A stretch of 64,000 nt of DNA from the NCBI GenBank assembly GCA_018398805.1, contig JAGFBZ010000936.1, positions 1,178,001 through 1,242,000 of the forward strand, given 5' to 3'. The translations under genes were made by a program, and so were the position numbers. Source of the DNA: Hirundichthys speculiger (Eukaryota; Chordata; Actinopteri; Beloniformes; Exocoetidae). The notes under the pieces were generated by a model, which saw only the letters and a list, made by a program, of their open reading frames with translations, had not been told where the DNA came from and ran no database searches. Each line of letters begins with the position of its first letter. The first letter of the stretch is position 1. Shown in pieces: positions 26,523 to 57,290 of the stretch.

Positions 26523-27257
26523 CTAACAAACAGTGCATTTACATGGGAAGTTTAATTCCTCTTTAATTCAGAATTAAAGTTAAATCCGAATAAAATTTAC
26601 CATGTAAGCACCTAATTCCAAATGAAAATGTCCATTCCGAATTAAACTTAACTCTGAAGTAAGTGGCTGGTTTATTCTGATTTTAATTCCGCATAGAATA
26701 ATTCCGCAGTCATGTATACACTCATTCCACTTTAAATTAATTCCCGTCTTTCTGCGCATGCTCGTTCTCTTGCCCGTCTGTCGCGATGACGCTTATATTC
26801 CGCGCTGGGCTTGTTTTCAAAACAAAGTTTCAAGATGGCAGCACGCAGTAAACGGTGGTTCAAGAGCAGAGACGATTTATTTAATAAACAGCTTGGAGGA
26901 ACTGGAAATAATTAAAAGAACTGATGGCAGGAAACATAAAAACTGTGAGCTTTTCAAAGTTGGCTAGGTTAAATGAAGGAGGTTTCGCAGATAGAAACGC
27001 CACCCAGGTCAAAAATAAGTGGAAAGTTGTTGCAAATCGAGTAAGTTTGTTTTCTTCCGGTAGACGTAAATACGTAAAGACGTCCGCCCCCCCTATCCAA
27101 TCAGAACCCTTCCCAACCCCCAGACCTTAAGCGGAATTGGATAAAGCCGAACAAACGTGTTTTCCATGTAAACCTCAATTCGGAATTACTATTTTCCATG
27201 TAAACTCGAAGGAAAATGGTTTAATTCTGAATTATTTATTTAAAAAAACGTCATGTA
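26523..27257 (+). mobile_element. PIF/Harbinger-like element relic with Myb/SANT-like ORF fragment
   Basis: Bounded by repeated, inverted TTTACATGG.AA and ATTC(A/C)GAATTAAA blocks on each side. The centre codes, over one frameshift, ETIYLINSLEELEIIK..DGRKHKN and then KLARLNEGGFADRNATQVKN KWK, a Myb/SANT-like DNA-binding pattern usual for Harbinger accessory proteins. A YY1-like CAAGATGGCAGC precedes it. No transposase is visible. The family call is inferred. Confidence 0.55.
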
Positions 27258-28356
27258 TCTGTGGCCAAAAAGTTAAAAATACAGCAGGTGCAGCGTCACA
27301 AACTCACCTTTACTAGTCAGACATAAAATTTACCATTATAAAGTATAGGTGAGGGCCTAGTCTTGGAATTCTTTACGATCAAACACAAAAATCCTTTTTT
27401 TTTTTTCCTTTTTTAAATCTCGTTTTACACCTGTGTTTGCTTTTCTCTCGATGATTCGGCGAGTGAGCTCCTCTTCTTCCACCTCCTCCCGCTTATAGGA
27501 TAAATCTGGATTAATCGGTGACGAAAAGTGTGGGCATGCTGTGTGTGTGTGGGGGGCGGGGGTGTTAGAAAAGCGTGGAGCTCGGCGTGGATGGTTCCGG
27601 AGAGGGAGAAGGTGGTGTTGGGGAGGTGGACTCGCGAATTCCTAACCAGATCCCTTCCTCGCAGTTCCCGATGACATCATTCCCATCCAAGCTGTCGTTC
27701 GTGCACCGCATCGCAGTTAACCTACCGTTACCCCACCCACTCCCCCCCCCCCCATTCCTCCCATCCACAAAACGAGAGAATGGGCTGCGTTCCGGTTACC
27801 GGACAAGGTTGTCTGCGTCTGCACCTGACGGGTTGGAGATCGGACATTCAGTGCTTCCCTCACAGACATGGAGACACACACACACACACACGCACGCACG
27901 CACGCACACAGACGTGGCGTGCACGCGGTCTCACAACTACCCAGCCATAAAGTCGTAGAACTGCAATGAGACTGGAGCCCCCCCCCCCAAAAAAAATTAA
28001 CGTCAGGATGTGAGCTGGTGACACAGACACCACACAACGAGGCCCTGCACCAGACCAGTAATCAGACCCAATTAGAGATAACCCGCTAATTACCGAGCCA
28101 CACACACGCTGAGCGCAGGGAACACATGCCACAATAAACCCCGACACGGAGACACAAAGGCTGGTGCGTAAAAGCGGGGGGTGGGGAGCGGAGGAGCCGC
28201 CAGCCCCCCCTGACTGGAGTCGCGGACTGCCACTGATATGTAGGTCGAGTGTAGGATTTCCTACCGATCGGGGCTTTCATTGATGATCGCGCACCACGCG
28301 CTGTCCCGAACGCACGAGAGTTCCCGTTAACAAAAGGAGCTGACGCTCGTGCTTAC

Positions 28357-28410
28357 CGCGGTGGTGTGAGCCAGCAGCGCCGCGAGCGCCAACAGCCAGG
28401 GCAGCTTCAT
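28357..28410 (-). CDS. sdc3: Probable sdc3 (syndecan-3) exon 1: signal peptide
   Basis: Minus-strand ATG at 28410 in a CpG-rich region opens MKLPWLLALAALLAHTTA, a typical signal peptide: Lys at position 2, Leu/Ala-rich core, small residues at the end. It then meets a strong donor GCG|GTAAGC in phase 0. Syndecan first exons code just the signal peptide and are followed by a very long intron. In human and other vertebrates SDC3 lies immediately downstream of PUM1 in the same orientation, as here. The ectodomain, transmembrane and cytoplasmic exons would lie left of the window. The identification rests on synteny and exon architecture, because the signal peptide itself is not diagnostic. Any secreted or type I membrane protein would fit the sequence alone. 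Confidence 0.65.
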
Positions 28411-28980
28411 GATGGAGGTGCGCAGACACAGCCTCCCGGTGCCGCCACTGCTTACGGGGGGAAAGGGGGGGTGGGGGGTGGGGGGGTCCGGGGAGGCGAG
28501 GGCTGCTGCTCGCTCTCGGTGTCTCGGTTATGTGTCCAACTTCAGAGCGCGCCGCCCGTCTGCGCGACCATCCGTGCCTCCAGCCGGACTCTTTATTCCA
28601 GGACTTTACTGCTTCCCGCGCCGCTGAGTCCCGGTTACCGGTGGAGCAGCGTTGTTTCCACGAGGCCTCCCGTTCCCTTCTGTCTTCTATATGCTTTTTC
28701 CCGGAGTTGTTGCCAGACACCAGACCCCGTCCTCCTCTTCCTCTCTCTCAGCACACAGGCAGGCAGCCTCTCTCCTCCCCCTCTCCGCTGAGGGCAGGAT
28801 GTTCCGTATGGCGACGCTGCCTGGCGAGGGATTTTGGCTGGAGGAGGAGGAGGGGGGGGGGGGGGTGAGCGTGCCTGCGCGTGTATGTGAGCGTGTGTAC
28901 GGTGAGGGAATCTCCGCGGGCCAGGGCGATGATGCCCCCTGCAGCTGGCTCAGACGCTCGCAGCCTTTAAACACAGAGTG
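28411..28980 (-). promoter_or_regulatory. sdc3: CpG-rich promoter and 5' UTR of the putative sdc3
   Basis: CpG and G+C are high across about 27.5-29.05 kb. On the minus strand just upstream of the ATG lies a C-rich leader (G-tracts on plus at 28457-28492). Further up, near 28590, is an AATAAAGAG stretch that could act as a weak TATA-like element. A second G-run follows at 28840-28866. The start site is not determined. Confidence 0.5.
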
Positions 28981-29867
28981 ACCCCGAAAACAGTTCACCC
29001 GTCTGCGCTCTGCGTTGCGCCGAGGTGCTGCGCATCATTATTACGGCTGTGATCGACCGAGTCACACCTGTGTCTATTTAGCATTAATTAATACCAGATA
29101 GATTTTCCCAGCCTGCCCTAGCTGTTACTGCTCATCAAGCTGGCTGGAAAGTGAATGAAAACGGGAGTAGCCTACCGGTTTGTTTTAGTTTAATCTAATC
29201 ACAGCTACATTCACTTTGTCGCCGTAATAGCTACGTTACAGGTGATACAATTTATAATGAGTTGAGAAAAATGTTTACATGTCTACATGCATTCTTTCAC
29301 AGTCAGAGACACAGACATTACAGAGATGCGCAAAATAACTCAAAGCGACCACAAAAAGAAGAAAACTCAGTATGGCACACTGTTAAAAGTCTTCAAGCTG
29401 GAACTAATGGATCCAAGACAGCTACAGTGTTGTGAAATTTCTTACTACTCATTATCTTCCTACCCGAGTCGACTGCGCATGCGTACAGCAGCAACTTCGG
29501 AAGGCCATAATATTCTGCTACTTGACCGTTATCGCGGAAGAGAAAAGGTTAGTTTCTTGTATTTTTTAATACTTTGTATGGACAGTATTTAATGCATATA
29601 CGTTTGAGGGACAAATCAAATGCACCAAATGCCTAACATTTAATACTTTCTATGCACAGTATTTATATTGCATAGGTTATTGGAGTACTTTTTTCTTCAC
29701 CTTAAATTATATTAACTGTATTTCAGAGAATGACAAAAAGAGATAAAACGATAAAATATCAATTTGTTTTAACTCCAATGTACATTTATCTAATCAATCC
29801 TCTTCTACCACCCACTCTTCTATCCACCCTTTATATCCTCATATTCATCTTCATAATACGGATTTAT

Positions 29868-30717
29868 AATCCGTCCGTCCCTCCATCGTCTTCAGCTTAT
29901 CTGGATAATATGGTTATTAAATGTGTATAATAATATGCTATCACCCAAAACACAGAGGACAGCAGACATATGTGCTGGTAGGATATTGTTACAATGTAGG
30001 AAAAAATTACAGATAAGGCTATAATTTTCCGCTACGGTAGGAAAAAATTTTAGGTAGGAAGAAATTTCAGAACACCTGAGCCCCCCGAGCCTTAATAATG
30101 TGTTTAAAATATGTGTAAAAAGGTGATTTAAAAAATGCGGTTTAAAAACCCCCCAAAAAGTATCGAGGCACTGCAGCGAAACAAGACAAAGACTCAACTG
30201 TGGTCTTTCTGTTACCTTCACAGCCTCTGGTCTCTGAACCGTAGTAAACAAACCGCTGGTATTGTGCTATTTTTGGCTCGTAATTAGCAGCTAACACGCT
30301 ACCAACAACAAAAGAAAAAGTCCGGTTTTCTCTGCATGGAACGAGCACTTTATTCTGGCACTGCAGGAACTTGTAACATCACACAGGTTGTATTGTTGGG
30401 CTCCTGTCGGTTAACAGAGAATGTAAATCTATACACGCTGGGCTGCTGTTGATGCTCACTCCACTTTTCATCTAACCCTGTTTTCTTCTGCCGTCCCAAG
30501 ACACACACACTACATTACCCATAAGGCCACATCATTACCCATAAGGCTACCTCTTAAAGGGGCCAGGCTGGCTCACAGCATTTCACTGTGAGAGAACGCG
30601 CACAACATCCTGCGATGTTTCCGAATTTTAAAAAATATTTTAAACTACACTATCGCAAAAAATACGCGAATAACTAAAACCGCAGAAATTAAACCATGAA
30701 GTGGCAAGGGATCACTG
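29868..30717 (-). mobile_element. Pogo/Tigger-like element, inverted and truncated copy
   Basis: Closely matches the 5909-6845 element in reverse orientation over about 850 bp, including the internal GAGCCAGCCTGGCCCC and the repeated CCTTATGGGTAATG blocks. Its right end reads ...AAGGGATCACTG with TA at 30718. The left terminus is missing; similarity fades near 29868. Confidence 0.7.
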
Positions 30718-30731
30718 TATAATGATATATA

Positions 30732-31087
30732 CAGTCATGGAAAAAATTATTAGACCACCCTTGTTTTCTCCAGTTTCTTGTTCATTTTAATGCCTGGTAC
30801 AACTAAAGGTACATTTGTTTGGACAAACATAACAATAACCACAAAGACTGCTCATAAGAGTTTTATTTAAGAGCTGATATCTTTCCATGGTTTTGATTAT
30901 AACCTAAATCACTCAAGTTTTTACATCAATAGCTATGGCGTTGTACTGCCAAAAACACTGCTTTTATGCATTCAGTGTTTTCTTTTCTGTCTGTTTTAGT
31001 CACATGATGACATTTAGTGGTACCAGGTATTAAAATGAACAAGAAAGTGAAGAAAAAATGGTGGTCTAATAATTTTTCCCATGACTG
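30732..31087. mobile_element. Tc1/mariner-type MITE
   Basis: 356 bp between TA dinucleotides. Ends CAGTCATGGAAAAAATTATT and its inverse AATAATTTTTCCCATGACTG; the terminal repeat continues about 30 bp (AGACCACC/GGTGGTCT). Non-coding interior. A widespread fish family by its look. Confidence 0.8.
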
Positions 31088-32639
31088 TATATCAATAGAA
31101 AAAACTCAAAACTATGACAAACAAAGATGATGAAAATGGCAAGATAGATATATGAAGGAACAAAATGATGAAAACAACAAAGTGTCTTTTAAGACATAAA
31201 ATGGACTCATAACAACTGGGAACTCAAAAGGAGACACAAAATACACTCAGATGAAATACAGCATGTAAGAGCTACAGCTGAAAATGAATCTAAAACTATT
31301 AAACACCCCTAATTAATCAAAACTATGATGGACTTACAACTGAGATTTTAAAAATCAGCTCAAGGCCTTGATCTTTCTGAGTTCACCTGCAAACGTTGTA
31401 ATGAAACACATCATTACAGGTGAACCAGATAATTCACCTGGTTGAGCAGGTTCCATGTTCAGAGGCTCGGAGGCTTCAGCATCTATGCAGCAGACCAAAG
31501 CTCACATACTGGCTTGAGGCTCTTTGCTGTTTGCCTTCCACCTCTCCCTTTATAGTTGTGTACACATCACATCTACAAATCAACTTATTTTTTCAACTTG
31601 TAAAATTCATGTCTCTGTAAACGTAGTGATGTGAAAATAACATCCATGTAAAAAGTGTTGGAATAGCACAGAGGCATAAAACTCTAGAAATTTAACTCGG
31701 CTTTACATCAAGAGAGGTCAAAAAAACTGAACAATCTTAGTTTATAAACCCCTTCTACATGCCCCCCCTCCCCCTCCCCATTGTCAGGCTGTTGAAATAA
31801 AATCTAATAGTATAAACACCACATTCACACCCGGATTTGCTTATTTTCTCAGCAGCTTCCAGGCTGTTTCCGCTCTGAAGCAGCAAGCTCCAAACAAAAG
31901 CTGGACAGGTAAGAACAGGTTCTGTCTGGTCAGAGTCTGCTTTGACGATCAAAACAGAACAGCAACAAAGGAAGGGTATGTTTAGATGAATACCTGCTGA
32001 ACACAGCAATCCAGTGCTGTCACACTCAGGAGGCTGATTATGCACCAATATTACCAGTCTATTATGTGGAGCAGGGGTGTGTGTATGTGAGCATTTCACT
32101 TTTGTCAGTCTTTCTTCCAGTTGAGGTCATAGAAATGTTTGGATAAACTACCAAGGAAAATAAGTAACAGCCTCACTGTTGGTGGCAGACATGATTTAAG
32201 TGGTGGATTAGTTGGAACACTCATTACTGTTCTGAACTGTTGCCTTCCAGTCAGGGCCACAGTTAGGGACAAGCCTCATTTATAATGGCATTTATATCAT
32301 GTTCCTCTGTCAGACTAGTGCTGTATAGTCACATAACTACAGACGCTTCGTTCTGATGGCTGGAACCAAACCATGGCACTCACCCAGTTTCTTCTATTAA
32401 ACACACTCACAAAAACAAAAAAGAACAAAAACATCTGTTTGTCTGCGCTGAGACTTTGTCCAATCGTACCGGCAAATGCACAAAGCACACTTGAGACAGT
32501 TAAATTTTCAAAGTTTTTTTTTTTTTGTTCAGTTTGGTTTCAAAATAAAGATCACACAATTGTTTAGAGACAATCTACAACAGGAGTTACAAAAAATAGT
32601 TGCCCAGGCAATAAGCATACACAGGTTCTGTTTACTATA

Positions 32640-34085
32640 CACTTATGGTTACAGGTGTGCTCGTAGTAAATATACACAAGGCTGCTTTAAATGTACACCG
32701 CATTGTGGCGGGCTGCCTCTCTCACTGAAAATGACATAAAGAGTATGATACAGCACTTACAGCACTAGAGAAATGTCAAAAAAAAAAACCAAAAACATAA
32801 GAATCTCCTCTGTACAATCGTGGGTTTACCTCTGAAATCAGTCATGGGTAATTGAGGGGGTTGGGGGGTATAATTGAGCAAATGTTATTTATCCCACCCA
32901 GCCAGCATACCCATACACAACCAATTCACAGGGTAAAGCATTCCTATAAAAAGATTTAAAAAAAAAAAAAAAAAAGTCAGAGGACACCACTAAATCTAAT
33001 AGAACGTGTCCAATCGGGAGTCAGTGGGACACTGAAGTCTTTAAGTTAAGCAGTGACAAGATAAAGATAAAAGCGAGCGTGTTGAATCTTTGTACAAGTA
33101 CTACGCTGTATAGAAAGGGCTTTTCAAAACAAAAATTTGATATTACAATTTACAATATACAATAACTCATATGTCACAACCAAGGAGGTGAGAATATACA
33201 CTGAAATGCACAGGTTTTTTTTTTTTTTTTTTCAGAGTAAGCTTTCTTTTTTTTCTTCTCATACCAAAAGGGTGGTAAAGCACTTTTACATTACAAGGGT
33301 TTACAAATGTACAATTATACAGTCAGAAGTATGTGGTCACTACTAGGATACATTATAGATACAGATTCAACATCAAAAACCAGAAAAAACTACAAAGTTT
33401 TATATATATATATTTATATATATATGCAAAGGTCTACACCAAGTATACATGTTATATCTGTAGAAGCAAGACCAGAAAACGAATCTCCCATGCTAAATGA
33501 TCTGTCTGCTGGTTAGCTGATGGCATGTGTATTCGTCTGTGATCCTGTGATGTCAAACAAAATAAATACTCATTCCATTTTATAGTGGTAAATTGTTAAG
33601 ATGGAAAGAAAAAGCAGAGAGGATCCTAGGATTGTGTGTGCAGCAGAGCAAACAGTGAAATGATTTTTGAGTTTATTAGAAACTATGAAAACAGAAGGAG
33701 GGAGGAAAAGAAAATAACAGAAGGGAGTGAAGAGATGGGTGGATCAGGTCTCACCTCTTACTGCACCTCCTGCACTCCTTCCCCCAGTTCAGCAGGCCTG
33801 GGATTGAGCAGGGGAGGGGTGACTTAGAAAAAAAAAAAAGAAGGGACAAAAGAAACCCCACACAACTAAGGCTACCTGTGGCAACAGGCTCCTTCCAAAG
33901 GGTTTTCATGACAAAAAAAAAAACATGGTATGAGGTGTACTCGGCTCCTAAATGGGGGAGATCTGGAGGAGGGGAAGTAGCCATGATGTTTTCTGAAAGA
34001 GTCTGACGGGGGACACTGTGGTGGGGAAGGTAGACGTGCCAAGCCAAGGAAGGTGGGGGAAGGAGGGATGAGGGTTATGGGCTGT
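32640..34085 (-). other. pum1: pum1 3' UTR (proximal part firm, distal end inferred)
   Basis: Non-coding sequence after the stop. A proximal AATAAA signal on the sense strand lies at 33672-33677, which would give about 430 nt of UTR. A longer UTR is suggested by six UGUANAUU motifs between 32669 and 33313 and by the long 3' UTRs usual for PUM1. The distal polyadenylation site could not be fixed; TATAAA-type variants lie near 32.28 kb. The span also holds a 16-base poly-T near 33214 and a short TA microsatellite near 33405. Confidence 0.5.
33672..33677 (-). terminator. candidate proximal pum1 polyadenylation signal AATAAA
   Basis: Plus strand TTTATT, read as AATAAA on the pum1 strand about 410 nt after the stop codon. 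Cleavage would fall near 33650. Only a hexamer; usage is unproven. Confidence 0.35.
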
Positions 34086-54385
<20,300 letters not shown>

Positions 54386-54911
54386 TCCACCACAGCCTGT
54401 CCAGAGAGGGACACACGTGTCACATGCAGACAATAATATGCCAGTTCAATGCTCGTAGATGCTTGACAACCTGAAACAAGCTCACAAAAGGACGTGTTGA
54501 TTAAAAAGGTAAAGTATATGACATAACAGCTGGATGTTGGAATATTGCACCAGTGATTCAAACCGACACAAAGAACCAAAAGGCAACGTCACCTCAGGAA
54601 TCCGCATCGTGTTTCTTAAGACAGCTTGATCAATGTTTACTAATCTGAGCTTTATCTTTGTGACAGACCCTTTAGCCTAATTATGTGGATTGTTCAGTAG
54701 AAGGTCACATCACTATTTTGAACGAGGGCTACACAACTCCACAACAGCAAATGATATCCTTCGGATGAGATTCTTCAAGGAGGCAGCTGAATAAACTGCT
54801 AACGTGTAAACTTGACCCAAAGTTCTTGGGAATATAAATAGTTGCAATGAAACACCGTATTATATGTGGTACTTTTAAGAAAACGTTCTAAGCCTCCTTT
54901 ATCCTTTTGAA

Positions 54912-54968
54912 TTTCCTCCTTGGGTGATGAATAAAGTACATCTAATCTAATCTAATTTAATTTAATTC
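54912..54968 (+). mobile_element. Short LINE 3' tail fragment in pum1 intron 1
   Basis: AATTTCCTCCTTGGGTGATG then AATAAAGTACATCTAATCTA with degenerate CTAAT/TTAAT units. Same tail class as the fragment at 4291 but in the opposite orientation. Confidence 0.5.
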
Positions 54969-54981
54969 ATGTGTAAGTGGT

Positions 54982-55331
54982 AGTGCTGGGTGATATGACT
55001 TCAAATCAATATCATGATTAACTGAACATTTCATCACTGTTACAATTAAAGAACAATTATTTTAGTTTTGTTTATTTTTGCCTTCTAAGATCAGTGAAAA
55101 GGTTTTTGCTGCAAATACGCCAAATTAATTAAACTTGCATATTTTTTTTTTTAATGAAAGAGTACATAATTTGGTGATTTTTTAAAGAAGTGAAGGGAAA
55201 TGCTCAGGTTAACTATCTATGGTCATTTATCAAATATTTCAACAATTGAAATAACTGGCATGGGAAAGATTGTTGGTTAAAGGCTCTGAATGTCTGTTTT
55301 GATCCATTTTCGCTTAACTGCCTAGCCCTAA
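54982..55331. mobile_element. hAT-type non-autonomous element relic
   Basis: Left end TAGTGCTGGGTGATATGACT, right end ...CTGCCTAGCCCTA. These resemble the TAGGGCTGGGCGATATGG termini common in fish hAT MITEs. No coding frame. The target duplication is not clear. Confidence 0.5.
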
Positions 55332-55964
55332 TATGTTGCACATGTGAGGCTGCCCTAACCACATCACACCATCTATATGTGCTAGTAGAATCTAGTTTTG
55401 TGTGCTTCCACATGTAAAGTACACTCTGCCATCTTACTTTTATTAGCAGTGCAGGCAAAAATAGAACGGAGAAGACTGGACAACTTTATTTTTGCCTTCT
55501 CAGAATGCCATTAATACTCTTTTTTCTACACCCAACAGAAGCTGCATTTTAACTAAAAATGCTCTATACTTTGAGCCAGGACTTTGAGCGTGTTTATTTG
55601 TCAACCAAAAGGCATATTTTATCACTCTCTGCAACTTTGGTCACAGTTACCTGTGCCCCTTCCTGTCCATTTCTAAACAAACTTCACAACCACCAGTTCA
55701 TGCTTTGTGCATCTCCCTCACTGATTTAACAAGGTCACAAGACAGAGTTTGAACATTGTGTTTGACAACACTGACAGCTTCTGCATGCAGCTTACAAAGG
55801 TGTTATCTTAAAATCTCAGCTTTAATAACCAAATTGCCCAAATTGTTCTGAGATTTTTTTTCTTCAGCTGAAGATGAAAAATCCAGTAGCAGGACCAAAC
55901 AACCTGAACACATTCCCACTGCGCTAGCGTCTTGGCTCTGGTTCTCTCTTAGACTTTCATATTG

Positions 55965-57290
55965 AATTTGAAAATTTTACTGCTCATCTTGAAAGCCCTA
56001 AATGGCCTTGGCCCTTGACACATCTCACACTTATTGAACTGGTATGTGCCCTCCTGACCATTGAAATCCATAGATAGTGCCTTCTAATCTATTCCCAGGT
56101 CAGTTCGTGATAAAGATAGTCTGGGCCTTTTTTTTATAACTGCAAAGCTTTTAGCCAGGGGGTGTCCTGCCACGTTTCGGGCACCCGGTTAAAAAATAAA
56201 AATAAATAAATAGTCGGCCTAAATTTTTCAACTCAAAAGCCAGAGTCCATTGGCATCAGACGTGTCCCATTCATTTTGTATAGAAAGTAAAGAGGTGTGC
56301 TCATCGTCTACACAAAGGATCTTGGGAAGGCAGCACATCTGAACAAAAAGTTGAACTTGGCCCAACTTTATGCAAATGCCAGCATCCAGCGTGAAGGCGC
56401 AGCTACGTTTCTCTACGTAGCTGCATTTGATAAGAAGTTTCTCCTTATGTCTGTTGCATCAGTGGTAACATCAGAAATGAATAGTGAAAACTTAGTGTCC
56501 TTATCATAAACCTTTGAGGAGAAGCTGATAGTAGTCAATGGCGGTTCCTACCCATTTATGACCCCTCGTTGCTTACCTGTTGTGACAGTCAGTGGAGGAA
56601 ATAGGCTTGTATAAAGGTGGAAGCGGTAGAGAGCTAAGCCATTTTCATTTGCTGATATTATCTGGTCAAAGCTGCTGTTTTATATTTGTGCTTTACAACA
56701 AAATAGCAAGGTTTAAATAAACCACGGATGTTGTTGTAACTTGACATTTTAAATAAACGTCTCCATGAAAGAAAATAGGGGAAGCGATGCGAATGCACAC
56801 AAAATGGCTTGTGAATTGTGGGCAAGGGTCCTGATCATAAGCACAGCTGAGATTTTTTCAGCAACCAGTCTGCTGAATGGTGTATTATCTGCAAATGGTT
56901 CCTTCTAGGTTTAAAGAAATTTCTTTTTTTTCTCCCCCATTTTTCAGGTGTGTTGCAAGTGTGGATCATGCTTTGTGTGTTTAAAAAAATGCCTGAATGA
57001 TCACTTTTCTTTTGAAGATGCCAAAAGACGAAGCTTATATTTTGCGAACAAACAACAAATTAAATAATAAAGTTTTTGTTTTTACCCAAAGCATTTTGTG
57101 TATCATGACTTTGCCAGTCACCCTGGTTTGTTCCAAAATCCTGAATAAAACCCTGATAAAAGCCCTCATTTTATGAAACTCTGGCCACCAAACTCATTAA
57201 GTCTGTAGAAACCTTCAAATTCCTACTTAAAACATTCATCTTTGTGAAAGCCTTTAACAACACCATCCATCTTACCTATCTCACTGTCAT
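55965..57290 (+). mobile_element. LINE reverse-transcriptase C-terminal relic, split by about 1 kb of other sequence
   Basis: 55975-56150 reads, with stops, LKALNGLGP, SHLLNWYVPS and SIPRSVRDKDSLGLFF, the KALNGLAP/YVP/PRS series of fish LINE ORF2 C-termini. 57195-57255 reads LIKSVETFKFLLKTFIFVKA F, the following SLSSFKSRLKTHLF-type block. Sequence between about 56157 and 57175 does not fit the LINE and is probably a later insertion. Confidence 0.5.

Larger units (their letters stand above)
1..28356 (-). other. Putative sdc3 intron 1 (partial): no coding exon found, many transposon relics
   Basis: AT-rich sequence with no open frame resembling syndecan ectodomain exons (Ser-Gly-rich GAG attachment motifs) or any other host gene on either strand. 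It holds the Tc1, pogo-like, hAT, Harbinger-like and LINE relics listed separately. Stretches 1-4290, 6848-9640, 9875-12890, 13850-15180, 16780-20150, 20310-22060 and 22460-25380 show only simple repeats and unique-looking sequence to me. Regions 14590-15090 and 21270-21700 are pyrimidine-rich, and 21000-21210 is purine-rich. Confidence 0.55.
28981..32639. other. Intergenic region between sdc3 promoter and pum1 3' end
   Basis: About 3.7 kb without a recognisable gene. Contains a truncated pogo-like element (29868-30717), a mariner-type MITE (30732-31087) and an NRF1/ETS-like patch at 29470-29540. The remainder is AT-rich with no long open frame. Confidence 0.6.

Noticed and set aside
28277..28720. 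147-codon minus-strand frame over the sdc3 promoter
   Set aside because: CpG island lacks stops in several frames. The short signal-peptide frame in another register has the donor and the context.
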